64,000 nucleotides of DNA from Prorocentrum cordatum (lineage: Eukaryota; Sar; Dinophyceae; Prorocentrales; Prorocentraceae): the NCBI GenBank assembly GCA_963575745.1, contig CAUYUJ010021660.1, positions 345,650-409,649 of the forward strand. The letters run 5' to 3'. The notes below the pieces were generated by a model that was not told the origin of the DNA, did no database searches, and was given only the letters and a program-made list of their open reading frames with translations. Position numbers and translations under genes: made by a program. How positions within the stretch are numbered: position 1 is the first letter of the stretch; each line of letters begins with the position of its first letter. Below, in pieces: positions 19,091 to 30,137 of this stretch.

Positions 19091-19348
19091 TTTTTTTTAC
19101 AACGGAGCGGCACCGTCAGAGGGCCCAAAACAGCCGGGGCGGGAATGCGCATTTGAAATCTGCGGGGCCCCGCTGTAAACGCGGGGCGGGCGGAAGGCGC
19201 AGTTTTCCTCGTTGACAGCGTGGCGCCGCTGTGAAAGGACGTGGGGCACAGGCGGGACCGTGCATTTTGACAGCGGGGCACTGCTGTCAACGCGGGGTGG
19301 GCGATCGGCGCAGGCCCCCTGTTTACAGTGGTGCGCCACTGTCAAACG
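19091..19348. repeat. Tandem array of five hairpin-forming units, about 57 bp each
   Basis: Each unit has a dyad flanked by G-rich linker. The clearest are ACAGTGGTGCGCCACTGT (19325), TTGACAGCGGGGCACTGCTG with TCAA (19267), ACAGCG..CGCTGT (19214) and TGCGGGGCCCCGC (19161). A weaker one lies at about 19100-19115. Centres are 53 to 61 bp apart. The linker GCGGGGYGGGCG recurs. Stems keep pairing while their bases differ between units. Confidence 0.75.
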
Positions 19349-19539
19349 GCTTCGCACCCAGGCGGGGGACAGTTCCCAAGGAACGGTCTCGGGAATCATT
19401 AACCATTAGGGAGGCGTCACAAGGCTTCCGACGCAGCAGTGCTTGCAGTTGGGTCTTTTGCATTCGTTTTCCCCCCAAGAAAGCTTGCTTGCATTTAAAA
19501 GTTGTCGTTTCTCCTCTACGGAATTCGGCATGTGTGTGC

Positions 19540-19735
19540 CAGTGTGGCGACTATGTTGCCGCCGTCGCCGCCTCGTCGCCGCCCATCGTGTGGGCATGTC
19601 TGCCGGTCTGGCGGCTATGTTGCCGCCGTCACCGCCCCGTCGCCGCTTTGTCGCCGCCCGTCGTCTGGGATATTTCGCCGGTCTGGCAGCTATGTTGCCG
19701 CCCTCGTCGCAGCGTAGCCGCCTCGTCGCCGCGCC
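19540..19735. repeat. Tandem repeat, three copies, 64-75 bp
   Basis: CTATGTTGCC recurs at 19551, 19615 and 19690, each preceded by a GTCTGGCGG-like block and followed by GCC/GTC triplets and CGTCGCCGCC. Confidence 0.75.
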
Positions 19736-20159
19736 AGACATGGATCGCACGACGTAGCATTCCATGTCTTCCCTCGTGGGGTTATTCGTTCGGCCTCGCG
19801 TATTGCAATTTGCATACGATTGTGCCCCATCGATCGTTTGAACAATAACTTCATACAGTCCTGGCCAGGCTGGTACCAACTCCCACTTCACCCTCGTCAA
19901 ATACTGTCGTGCGCGCGCTCGTTTAGCCGAAATCATATGCTCTCAAACATAAATGGCAACAGAGGAGACGATGTCCACGCGCGCGCAGTCGCGCGCGCGT
20001 GCGGAAATCCGCCAAACATCGGAGGTCCTGTCAGGATTTCATCTCCGAGTGTCCCGAGCACACATAACAATACATGGGATTCCAACCTGATGTTTCCAAA
20101 CTGGCGCGCGCTTTTGTCCATTCTTAGGAACGCAATATATTTGCCAAGCACGTTCACGA
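19736..20159. other. No gene seen
   Basis: Unique lower-GC sequence with no protein-like frame. Confidence 0.5.
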
Positions 20160-23100
20160 AATGCAACGGAACTGGGTTCTCGCGCGCGCGTGTCGAAATC
20201 ATGCGAACCCCTTTCCTTTCGCGCGCGCAAGCGCGGCTGCGGCGATGCGCCAGCCAGCGTCTAGCAGCCAGCGCCATCGCCGCCGCGTGGTCTTTGCGGC
20301 CAAGTTGCGGGCGGGCGGGCGGGACGTTTGCGCGCCCGTGACATGTGGTCGCGCGCGGGGCAGGCCAGCTTCGCAGTTAATTGCGCCGCGTGGGTTCTGC
20401 TTTCTAACATGGAACTATTATTGCCCAAAGCGTTCCATTACTCGCGAGGTGCCTGTTCGCAAATGTCGAAAAAAACATGCTTGTTTCGATGAAAAGTATC
20501 GTGGATCCTCCGCGGCGGGTTCCAGCTATTTGCGAGTAGTTCCTTTGCGAGTAGTGGAATTCGCTCGTCCATGGCCGCGAGCGCCCCCCCCTTTCCCTCG
20601 CCAGATAGTGCGACGCGCGCGGGCCCGACTATACAAAAAACACCCACTTGCCAAACAAAAAAACTGCCACGGGGGCAAGGTCCGCGCGCGCGCGGAGTCC
20701 AAACGTGCTTCTCGCGCGCGGGTCGCAATCGCTCGAGCGCCCTTGTGCGCGCGCTGCGAGGGGGGCGCGATCCTTGTCAAGTAGTGCCGCGCGGGCTTCT
20801 CGAGCCCGTCGGCCGCGCGCTTACTGCGAGATCCCTTCGCAACCTTCATCGCCGACGCGCGGGCGCCGTCGTCGTCGTCGTCGTCGCGAGCGGCGTCGGC
20901 GCCGTCATTGGCGCTGCAGTCGTCGCCGTCGCCGCCCGCCAGCATCGCTGCAGTCGCGATCGAGCCTGCCGTCGTCGACGTCGCCGCGATGCCGCGCCCG
21001 CCCGGGTCTCGCCGAGTCGCTCTCGAATGCCCGCGCGTCGGTGCGGCCTGCGAGGCGCGCTGGGAGGTGCCCGGCGGTCAGCGCCACCGCGGCCGCGACG
21101 GTCGCGCCAGACCAGCCGGCCGCTCTGCGCGCGAGCCTGTTCGCGTTAACGTGGCCGCGGCGATTCGCTTGCCAGCGCCGAGCAGCCATCGCAATCGCCG
21201 CCGCGTGGGTTTTGCCGGCCAAGCCGCCGGTGGGCGGGTGGAATGATCGCGAGCAGTTGCGCCGCATAGATTGCGCAAAACATGGACCGCGCGACGTAGA
21301 TTGCACTGCGATGGTTGCGCTGCGCATAGTTTGCCCCGCGTAGACTCACCGAGAAAATCAAGGCCCGCCGCCCCCCTTGCGCCGCGCTCCCCCGCGCCCT
21401 CCGGGGGGGGGGGATTTGCGCGTGATCCAGCCCCGTCGTCGATTCGATGCGCGAACTCACGCCGCCCTGGCCGAGCCGAGTTCGACCCCCCCCGCCTTCC
21501 CCAGGTTCATTTTTGAAAAAAGCCCGCGCTCGCGCATCAACTATCGCCGAGGCCCCCCCCGGCCGAAAAAATGGTCGGAGCGAAGTGCGCGCCCGAGCGC
21601 CATCGCGCGCGCCGAATTCTCCCCAACTTCTGGGTTTCGTTCGCATCTCAAGTTCATGCGCCCAGAGAAGGCATTGGAAACTAAAACGACCGCGATCGTT
21701 TTGCAGCGTGACGCTTCAACGGGGTTTGCGCGCGTTCTGGCGAATTCTCGTGGCAGCCGCGAGATGTTCAGCATGTGCAACGAACGCGACCAAATGCGCC
21801 TCTCGCGCGCGCGCGTCGAAAGATTGAGAGCGGCCCCGGGCGCGTGCCCCGGGGGGGAAGGGGCGCAATTCATGCCGCGCGGCCCATTATTGCCCGCCGG
21901 CCGCGCGCGCGCGTCGGAATCCCGTCGCGACCTTCATCGCCGACGCGCGGGCGCCGTCGCCGTCGGCGGCGCGAGCAGCATCGGCGCCGCCATCGGCCTT
22001 GCCGTCGCCATCGTCATCCTCGCCACCAGGATGGCTACAATCATCGTCGCGTCTGCCGCCGTCGACGTCGCCGCGGCGCCTCGCCCGCCCGAGCCACCGA
22101 CCCGAGCTGGGCTGCGCGCGTCACAGCGACCTGCGAGACGCCCAGCGCCACCGCGGCCGCGTCGGTCGCGCCAGACCGGCAGCCCGCGCGCGCTAGCGCG
22201 GCCGAAGCGACGCGCCGGCCGACGTCAAGCGGCCACCGCGATCGCCGCATCATAGGTTTTGTAAACAAAGTCGGGGGCGGGCGCGTGGGATGATTGCGCG
22301 GGCAGTGGAATCGACCGCGCCAAGTTCGGCACGGTGATTAGCACCGCGTAGATTGCGCAGCATAAAATGTGTCGCGTAGATTTTCCGATCCGCAAAGGTA
22401 TCAGAATCTACCCCCCTGGGGTTATCTGGCATCCTTTTCCGCATTGCAATTTACATGTGCTTCCGCCCCGTCATCCAACATAATCGTAGATTCAGGCCAG
22501 CCCAGGCAGGCCGGCATCGGTTTCCCGCTTCATATTGCGCAGCAAATGATATGCGCGCGTAGTCGTTGGCCACCAATCAGCAGTTTTCGAGAATCCTTGC
22601 GACAGACGCGGCGAAATGCGCGCGCGTCGCCGCGCGCGGGCGCCGAAATCTTGGAACAACCATCGGTTTCGCAGCGATGTCAAATGGCGCCCCGGAAACG
22701 TCTCAAACACATGGCCTCGCAACAAGAACTGAACTGTCAGACCAAGTTTGCGCTCGCGCTCCTTGCGCATTCTCAAGAAAACCATAGTTTTTTCTGTTGT
22801 TTTCCAACGTGCTCTTAACATGCTACCACATGGGCCTGTCGCGCGCGCGCGTCGAAATCCTTTGAACGCCCTTGCGCGCTTGCTGTCGCAAGAATCCCTT
22901 GCAACAGATGGGGCGAAGTGAAGTCGTCGCGCGCGAATGCTATCTTCTTGTTGATACAAAAACGTTGGTTTCGTGAGGACTTCAACATCGGGCTCGCCGA
23001 AAACTTCTAAAACACATGATTTTGCAACATCAGTTCTCAAACAAACACCTTCGCTTGCGCTCTTGCGCGTTCGCAAGGAGTCAATGGGTCATTTAGAATT

Positions 23101-23780
23101 TGCACTAACTCCTGCCAGCCGTGCCTGTTGCGCCGATATCGATTTCATTCGCACGCCCTTGCGCGCGTGTTGGAGGGACGCGATCCGTGTCAAATCGATC
23201 CGTGTCAAATGGTACCATGCGGGCCACTCTCGCGTTTCGGCCGCGCGCGGGTGTCGAACTTCGTCCAACACCTTCATCACCGACGCGAGGACGCCGTCAT
23301 CGTCGTCGGCGTGATCAGCATCGGCGCCGTCATTGGCCGTGCTGTCGCCGTTGCCATCATCGTCACCAGCGTCGCTAAGATCATCATCGTGTCTACCTGT
23401 TTCGACGTTGCCATGATAGCGCGCCCGCCTATTTGGCCGACTCGCAGTGAAGCGCCCGCCGGGAAGTGCCCAGAGGTCAGCGCCACCGCTGCCCCGCCGG
23501 TCGCGCCAAACTAGCTGGCGCCACTCCGCGCGCGAGCATGCGCGGGCCTGCGCGGCCGCTGAGATTCACCATTCAAAACCAAGCGTTCATCGCAATCGCC
23601 GCCGCATACGCGTTGTAAAACAAATTGCGGGTGGGTGGGTGGGATTATTGCGCGAGCAACGGAGTTGACAACAACGATTTCCACGAGAGAGATGCACCAC
23701 GTAGATTGTGCAAATTGTAGATTGCACAACAGTAGGTTGCACCACACAGATTGCACTACACATGTTGCTAGAAGCACGCA
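20160..23780. repeat. Diverged tandem satellite, period about 1.1-1.3 kb
   Basis: Three long copies (about 20690-21345, 21800-22395, 23130-23760) share an ordered set of blocks: CGCGCGTCGAAATC, CCTTCATCGCCGACGCG, GTCGTC-rich, CGCGCCCGCCC, GTCAGCGCCACCGC, and CATCGCAATCGCCGCCGC. Each ends with GTAGATTGCGCA-like strings. The block CCTTCATC starts at 20843, 21931 and 23271. A partial copy covers 20160-20430. Frames are not conserved between copies, so I treat it as noncoding. Confidence 0.7.
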
Positions 23781-24004
23781 GCTTGGGGCTCATGTTGGCG
23801 AGCATTCAGAAACATCGGGTGGGGGGTGGCGAAGTTCGCCTCGTTACTGCCCGTTGCTGCCGCCTCTTGCGCGGGTGGGTCTGGCGAGGTTTCGCCGTGT
23901 TGCTGCCCGTCGCCGCTGTGGTGCCGCGTTGCGACGCGTTGCTTGCGCCGCGTGGCTTCCCTGTCCGCGGTGCTGTGGCCCGGGGTTTCGGGTCCGCGCC
24001 AGCT

Positions 24005-24243
24005 GGTTTGTGCGTGCTTGTATGCGTGTGCATGTGCATGTGCGTGTGCGTGTGCGTGTGGGTCCGGGCGCGTGCGCGTGCGCGTGTGGCGTGCGCGTGT
24101 GTGTGTGTGTGTTGTGTGTTTGTTGTGTTGTGCTGTGCTGTGCTGTGCTGTGCTGTGTTGTGCTGTGTTGTGTTGTGCTGTGCTGTGCTGTGCTGTGTTG
24201 TGTTGTGTGCGTGCGTGCGTGCGTGCGTGCGTTCGTGCGTGCG

Positions 24244-24275
<32 letters not shown>

Positions 24276-24365
24276 CGGGTTGTGTGCGTGCGTGCGTGCG
24301 CGCGTGCGCGCGCGTGTGTGTGTGTGTGTGTGTGTGTGTGCGTATGCGTGTGTATGTGTGCATGT
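24005..24365. repeat. Compound microsatellite: (GT)n, (TGTGC)n, (GTGC)n
   Basis: GT dinucleotides, TGTGCTGTGC pentamer arrays (about 24120-24205) and GTGC/GTGCGT arrays alternate. The repetitive Cys/Val or His/Thr frames are artefacts. Confidence 0.95.
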
Positions 24366-24520
24366 GCGTGTATAATCCCAAAGCATTAATATGGCAATTT
24401 ATAGAACTTAGCGAAAACAGTCGGCCACGACTGTTTTGAACCACGCCCGTGGTTTAAAACAGTCACCAACGACTGTTTTTTTTTTAAACCACGCGACGCA
24501 GCGGTAGTGATGAGAAGAAG
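24366..24520 (-). repeat. Left arm of an inverted repeat spanning 24.4-30.7 kb
   Basis: Read on the minus strand, this block runs GCGTGGTTTAAA, then GTCG, CGATTGTTT-like, GCTAAG, and CTTTGGGATTATACACG. The same order is found on + at 30530-30655. It also contains local dyads AACAGTCG..CGACTGTT. Confidence 0.65.
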
Positions 24521-24599
24521 GGGGAGAATACGACGACGACTGGACGCCGATGGATGAATTTCGAGGCGTTCTGCCGTGAGAGACGGAGGTATGAGATAG

Positions 24600-25386
24600 A
24601 GTATGGAGGAGGAGGAAGGAGGAGGAGGAGGAGGAGGAGGAGAGAGGAGGAGGAGGAGGAGGAGGGGGAGGGGGAGGAGGAGGGACAAAAAAGGAGATGG
24701 AGTATGGAGGAGGGAAGGGGAGATCGGGGGAGGGATGAGGAGGAGGAGGAGGAGGAGGAGGAGGAGGAGGAGGAGGAGGGGTACTTAGGAGGAGGAGGAG
24801 GAGAAGGAGGAGGATCAGGATGAGGGAGAGGAGAAGGGGGGGAGGGGGAGGGGGATGGGGGAGCGGGAAGGGAAACGGGGAGGTTGGAGGAAGAGGAGGA
24901 GGAGGAAGAGGAGGAGGAGGACGAGGAGGAGGAGGAGGACGGAGATGATGATGATGATGCTGATGACGATGATGATGATGATGATGATGAGGATGAGGAT
25001 GAGGATGAGGATGATGAGGATGAGGATGAGGATGAGGATGAGGATGACGATGATGATGGTGATGACGATGACGATGACGGTGATGATGATGACGATGTTG
25101 ATGATGATGACGATGATGATGATGGTGGTGGTGGTGGTGATGATGATGATGGCGATGGTGATGGTAATGGTGCTGGTGATGATGATGATGATGATGATCA
25201 GCATCATCATGATGATCATCATGCTGATGATGGTGATGATGATGATGTTGTTGATGATGATGATGGTGATGGTGGTGATGGTGATGATGATGATGATGTT
25301 GATGATGATGATGAGGATGATGATGATGATGGAGATGACGATGACGATGACGATGACGATGATGATGATGATGATGATGATGATGA
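24600..25386. repeat. (GAG)n then (GAT)n microsatellites up to the assembly gap
   Basis: GAG/GGA triplets cover 24600-24940 and GAT/GAC triplets 24941-25386. All long frames here are homopolymeric. Confidence 0.95.
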
Positions 25387-25486
25387 NNNNNNNNNNNNNN
25401 NNNNNNNNNNNNNNNNNNNNNNNNNNNNNNNNNNNNNNNNNNNNNNNNNNNNNNNNNNNNNNNNNNNNNNNNNNNNNNNNNNNNNN
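25387..25486. other. Assembly gap (100 N)
   Basis: Exactly 100 Ns stand between a GAT-type and a GAG-type microsatellite. The round number suggests a placeholder of unknown true length. Confidence 0.98.
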
Positions 25487-26085
25487 AGGAGGAGGAGGAG
25501 GAGGAGGCGGAGGTGGAGGTGGAGGCGGAGGAGGAGAGGGGGTCCAAGGTGGGGGGAGAAGGGGCCACGGAACCAAGGACTGGGGCCTGGGGTCCCAGTC
25601 TTTTGCTCCCTGTGCTCCTCCTTGGCTCCTTGGCCTTCTTGTTGTCCGCCCCCCTTGCTCGGCTCCTTGGCCAGCTTCTTCACGCGGGATGGGGAGGAGG
25701 ATGAGGAGGAGGAGGAAGAGGAGGACGAGGAGGAGGAGGAGGAGGAAGAGGAGGGAGGGGGAGGGGGAGTGGGGAATGAGGAGGAGCAAGGGGGGGAGGA
25801 GAGGGGGGGAGGAGCAGGGGGAGGAGAAGGAGGAGGAGAAGGAGGAGGAGGAGGAGGAGGAAGAGGAGGACGAGGAAGAGGAGGAGGCGGAGGAGGAGAA
25901 GGAGGAGGAGGAGGAGGAATATGATGATGAGGAGGAAGAGCAGGAGGAGCAGGAAGAGGAGGAGGAGGAGGAGGAGGAGGAGAAGGGGGGGTGGACGGTG
26001 GTTGGAGGATGAGAGGGGGGAGCAACAGAGGGGGGAGGAGGAGGAGCAGGAGGAGGAGGAGGAGGAGCAGGAGGTGGAGGATCCA
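25487..26085. repeat. (GAG)n microsatellite with a short unique island
   Basis: GAG/GGA triplets continue after the gap. They are interrupted by a unique stretch at about 25550-25690. Confidence 0.9.
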
Positions 26086-26305
26086 GCTGCCTGCGGCAAG
26101 TCCCGCCGCCGTGCCTATCGAAAGTGAGCACGGATGTTCTAACCTGTGACGCATTGCATATCCAGGCTCGATGGTGGTGGTGTTGATGAGGGTGGCGATG
26201 ATGATGCTATGGTGAGGACGGCAGAGGTGTCCCATGTGATGTCTAAAAGGTCACATGTGACCCCTCGTCCAAAAAGGGCTGGCGCCACTTGACCTCTATG
26301 ACAAT

Positions 26306-27120
26306 ATGGGGATGTCCAGGGACGCTCTGTCTGGGCACTTCCTCTGCTTGAATACGGAACGGTCCGGGGACGCTCTGTTTGGATCTTTCCTCTCTAGCGC
26401 TGTGGCCCTCGCCCTGTGGGCGCCCCGCGTGTCCGCAGTCGCGGAGGCCGGCGTTATACTGTTGCAAGGTCCCGAGTCGGGAAAGAGAAGCGTAGTAACG
26501 ACCTCCGAACCGAAGGCATCCAACGTGCATGAAAGGAGCGTGCACCCTGACAGTGCGCACGTGCAGGTGCCTTTGAAGGAGCCCGCAGCTGCGGGTGATG
26601 TCCTGGACTTCTACTTCCACCCAGAGTTCAAGGTGCCGACGGATACTGCGCCAGCGGACGCGGTGGAGAAGGGGGCCAGGACATGTCAATCATGCGCTGG
26701 TTCTGGGCCGTGGGAAAGCTCGCGCCCGCGGGGTTGCGCGCGCGGAACGTTTCGGGTGGAAGCGCAGTCGCGCGGTTCAACATGGAGTTGCGGGAGAAAG
26801 AGTTTGCTGTTATTGTGCCTGATGCTCAGGCACTCGTGGCGAGCATTAAAGTGCGCGCGTTGCTAAATTTTGCAGCAGTGAAGAAGGGCGAGGAACTACT
26901 GTGGGAGACGAAGGCCAAGGCGAAGTCGAAACCGAAAGCGACTTCTGAGAAGTGGCGCGCGGACGCGGCGAAACAATCGGAGAAAAAGGCGCCCGGGCCG
27001 CCGGCTGCGAAGAAGCCGAAGAACAGCTTTGACGGCCAGGGGAAGATGTCGCCACGATGCGTTCACTGGCTCAGCTCGGCCGCAGTTGCTGCTGTTCGGA
27101 GCCGCAGTCGCGGCTGCTGA
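26306..27120 (+). pseudogene. Uncharacterised dinoflagellate-type protein, frameshifted
   Basis: Two overlapping frames together read as one protein. The first (26306-26680) includes HVQVPLKEPAAAGDVLDFYF and HPEFKVPTDT. The second (26683-27120) includes MRWFWAVGKLAPAG, ARFNMELREKEFAVIV and VKKGEELLWE followed by a Lys-rich tail. The order HPEFKVP, FWAV, FN-EL, KGEELL matches my memory of a common dinoflagellate predicted-protein family of unknown function. I could not check it. The frame changes near the GAGAAGGGGG run at 26668, so it is either a decayed copy or a homopolymer sequencing error. A 49-bp duplication lies at its start. Confidence 0.45.
26313..26410. repeat. 49-bp tandem duplication
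   Basis: GTCCAGGGACGCTCTGT at 26313 and GTCCGGGGACGCTCTGT at 26362 begin two similar blocks ending in CTTCCTCT or CTTTCCTCT. Confidence 0.7.
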
Positions 27121-27312
27121 CCTGTTGTATATTCTCCTTGCGCGTGAAGACATCGCCCTCCTGTCTTCCTCCTCCGCCTCCTGCGCTTTCGCCTCCGCGT
27201 CGGCTGCGGCCGACTGCCTGCCCTACTCTGTCTCCCTCCCCTCTCCTCAGTCGAGGGCGCGTGGGAGGTTGTTTCATCCCAGCAGATAAATGCTCGGGAA
27301 GCCTCTCGGACC

Positions 27313-28623
27313 GTGGTGGTTTTGAACGTTCGCCGGCGCCTGTTTCGAACCGCGTTTAAGGGTCGCGGTGGATTGAAACAGTCGCCGGCGATTGTTTCCA
27401 CCCGCCGCGATTCTGAGAGAGATTCGGTCTCGCCAGCCAGCGCGGGAGCGTCGAAGGAGGGGGAGCTGCTCGCCGCGAGGCTCACCGCGCTGTTCTTCTT
27501 TGATTTTTGGCTCGAATCCACCCCGCTGGGCTGCCGTCGGCGCTTCGGTCCGCCGCGGTTCGTGTTCAGGAGCCGCAGTTGCGGCGTTCGCGATGGCGCC
27601 GCGGCATCCGCTCAACGCGCGCGCCGCGCTCTGCGTTTCAGGTGGCTGGAGCGGGGGGCCGACCCCCATCCCGGACGCGGGCGTGGACAGAATCTGCGTG
27701 CCTGGTGGCGAGGACATCGCCTTCGTTCGCGTGGCGACGCAGAAGAGATGGCCCTGGCGCGCGTGCCCTCAAGAGCGCGGGGCAAAGTTTGCGGGGCAGC
27801 TCGAGGGTTCCAGCGCGCGGGCAGAGGTCAAACGAGCGCGGGCGAAAACAGGGGGGCCGCAGTCGCAGGCGACGATCGCGAGAGCGAGCGCGAGGGCGAC
27901 GACGATGACCCCGTGCCATTTCTTCTGCGCAGCGACGCGCGTGAGAGCGGTTCGATACGGAAGCGCGACATTTCGCTTGGAACCCCAGGAGTCTCGAAGT
28001 GCACCGCGCGGGCCCGGGGGAAGCAAAGTCCGGGCTCTGGGCGTGGTCAAGGTCACATGTGCAACAGATCTGCTGCCGCCGCGCTTTCCGTCGCGCTGCG
28101 CCGATCGAAGTGCCCTTTGGACACGGGCGCGCGATCTGTGCGCGCGCCCAGTTTCAGGCGCAGGATGTTATGTCTTGACGTTGCTGACCTGACCCGGCTG
28201 CTCCAAATGATTGCGGATGAATTGAGCGTCGGCGGCGCCCCAGACCTCATCGACGCAGACCGCGACGAGGGCGGCTTGTCGCCGCCAGGTCGAGAATCCG
28301 CAGTCGCGGACATGGTGGACCTGACAGACAACCCGCTGCAGGTTTCAGCGGACATGGCTCAGGGAAGCGGCGCCGCGCAGCATCGCGCGGAACTTCAAGG
28401 GCGCCCGGGTAGCCGCCAGATAAAGGGCGGCGCAATCGAAGGGGGGGGGGGTCGCCATCGTAGATGGCGCCTGGGGCGCGACGGCCCGATAAAGGGCAGC
28501 GCCATCGAGATGGAAGCGAAGAGGCTGCAAAAGAAGGAATGGGGCGAGGTCGCGCGCGCGAAGGGGCGCGCATGCGCGCGGGCCAACGCTGCGCCCGCTC
28601 GGAAGAAACAGGCGGCGATGTAA
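27313..28623 (+). CDS. Long open frame, unrecognised, low confidence
   Basis: A 436-codon frame. The middle is Arg/Ser/Gly-rich and could be chance in GC-rich DNA. The part at 28160-28400 (LCLDVADLTRLLQMIADELS, then acidic DLIDADRDEGG and VDLTDNPLQVSADMAQ) looks like real protein. No domain is recognised. A G run at 28441 is a likely frame-error site. It lies between the inverted arms at 24.4 and 30.6 kb and contains three of the CCGCAGTCGCGG motifs. Confidence 0.35.
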   Translation: MVVLNVRRRLFRTAFKGRGGLKQSPAIVSTRRDSERDSVSPASAGASKEGELLAARLTALFFFDFWLESTPLGCRRRFGPPRFVFRSRSCGVRDGAAASAQRARRALRFRWLERGADPHPGRGRGQNLRAWWRGHRLRSRGDAEEMALARVPSRARGKVCGAARGFQRAGRGQTSAGENRGAAVAGDDRESEREGDDDDPVPFLLRSDARESGSIRKRDISLGTPGVSKCTARARGKQSPGSGRGQGHMCNRSAAAALSVALRRSKCPLDTGARSVRAPSFRRRMLCLDVADLTRLLQMIADELSVGGAPDLIDADRDEGGLSPPGRESAVADMVDLTDNPLQVSADMAQGSGAAQHRAELQGRPGSRQIKGGAIEGGGGRHRRWRLGRDGPIKGSAIEMEAKRLQKKEWGEVARAKGRACARANAAPARKKQAAM

Positions 28624-29141
28624 TAACTGGAACTGCGCTTGTCCGACCTGATCCACGCCGAAGCGGGGCAAGCTCGGCAATTCTGCAAGTCGGATGCGCT
28701 TGCCGCGCGCGCAGCGCCGCAATTGCGGGCGCGCTGTCTGCGCAAAGGCGAGCGCGCGCGCCAGCTGCGGCCGCGCAGGGGGCCGCCCCCGCGGCGTCGG
28801 CGGCGCGCGATTGGGGGGGTCATCGGCCAGGCGGGGAACTCGGCAACCGATCGGGGAGGTAAGCGCGCAAAAAATAGCATGTGCTTCTTTCCTGCTTGCT
28901 GCGTCATCCCCCCCCTTCCCCCCAGGCGCCCCCGTGCTTGCCCCCTCCTCCTGCGCGTCCAATCCCGCGGCCGTTCTTGAGGCTCAAGGAGCTCGTGTCC
29001 TGCGCGGGCAGTGGGCGCGCCCGTCGGAGAGCCATTCTATGGCCAGGAGGGCGGCGTTCATATTGAAGTCCAACGGCAACTGCATGACAGCGGCGCAAAG
29101 CCGAGGGCGACTCACATGGCGCCACTGGCGCGGCGAACATC
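28624..29141. other. No gene seen
   Basis: GC-rich, with frames that are Arg- or Ala-rich only. Nothing I can support as coding. Confidence 0.5.
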
Positions 29142-30137
29142 TTGAGCCGAAGTGATGGCAAGCTCTGTCACAAGAGAGCTAAACTACACGCGCGCGCCAG
29201 CGATGTCTCCGGCGCAGAGCGGCCGCCGTCGCCGTGCGTCTTCGCAGAGGCGCCACTGCATCACCTGCGCCAGTCTGCCTGGCGCCCTGGGGCCGCGCCC
29301 GGAGCCGGGGCGGCGGCGACGGCGGCAGGGGCCGAAGTGAGAGCCCCTGCAGCAGACGCCGCGCCGCCGCGAGCTGCTGATTCAGAAGCAGAGGGCGCGG
29401 TTGCGGCAGAGGCTGCCGTTGCAGCGCCACAGAGCGCGGTCGCGCCAGAAGCCGCAGTCGCGGCTCCTCCAGCGCCGCAAGCTGTTGACCCTGCTGGCCC
29501 AGAGGAGGCAGCCGCAGTTGCGACCCCTGCGTCGCCGCCGCCCGCTGGCCCTGCCGACCCGGGGGAGGCGGCCGCAGACTTCCAGCGCCGCCGCAGGCGG
29601 GCGCAGAGGAGGCCCCATACAGGAGAAGAAGCGAGGAAGCCGTTGGAGACACATTTGCCCGAGAGCTTTGCCCAAGAGGACAAGTTGCGCCCTTGTCTTG
29701 CGCCATCCGCAGAATCTACAACCGCAGTCGCGGAGCTCAGTGGGAAGATGGCGCAGATCAAAGAGGGGCGCGCAGAACCCAAAGGACGGGGGCTCCACCC
29801 ATTCAGCGCCGACTGTCGATATCTGGAAGGGTTCCCAAGGATAGGCGCGCAACGGCGCGCGCCCCCCACGGCTGGCGCTCGCGCGCAACCAGCCCCGCAG
29901 GTCGCCAGCGAAACAGGCGGAGGGGCTGACGAAGCGGCACGAGAGGCGCGACAATGCAGAGGGCGGCCATGCGAAGGGGGGGCTATCGGGAGGGGGGGCG
30001 GCCCAAGGGCGACCGCAGCAAGGGCATGGGCTGCCGAGGCAAGGGTGGCCAGGGCAAGGGCAAGGGCGAGGGCAGGGGCGACCGCCAGCGACCACCTGAT
30101 GCCGCAGCGGCGGCTCGCGGTCCTGATGCCGCAGTAG
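29142..30137 (+). CDS. Long open frame, Ala/Pro-rich, unrecognised
   Basis: A 331-codon frame, first usable start near 29142. Residues 50-150 are Ala/Glu/Pro repeats partly created by GCCGCAGTCGCGGC (AAVAA). A less biased middle segment reads ETHLPESFAQEDKLRPCLAP and STTAVAELSGKMAQIKEGRA. The C-terminus is Arg/Ala-rich. It could be a linker-rich fragment of the same decayed element as the upstream frames. No function is assigned. Confidence 0.3.
   Translation: MSRSDGKLCHKRAKLHARASDVSGAERPPSPCVFAEAPLHHLRQSAWRPGAAPGAGAAATAAGAEVRAPAADAAPPRAADSEAEGAVAAEAAVAAPQSAVAPEAAVAAPPAPQAVDPAGPEEAAAVATPASPPPAGPADPGEAAADFQRRRRRAQRRPHTGEEARKPLETHLPESFAQEDKLRPCLAPSAESTTAVAELSGKMAQIKEGRAEPKGRGLHPFSADCRYLEGFPRIGAQRRAPPTAGARAQPAPQVASETGGGADEAAREARQCRGRPCEGGAIGRGGGPRATAARAWAAEARVARARARARAGATASDHLMPQRRLAVLMPQ

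Noticed and set aside
19091-19348. Possible CRISPR array (regular repeats of about 57 bp)
   Set aside because: Repeats are diverged, spacers are not distinct, no cas genes are present and the genome is eukaryotic.
23635-24444. Long His/Thr or Cys/Val frames around 24 kb
   Set aside because: They are translations of GT and TGTGC microsatellites.
24408-26235. Frames of 300-440 codons across the N gap
   Set aside because: They read through 100 Ns and GAT/GAG repeats; no information.
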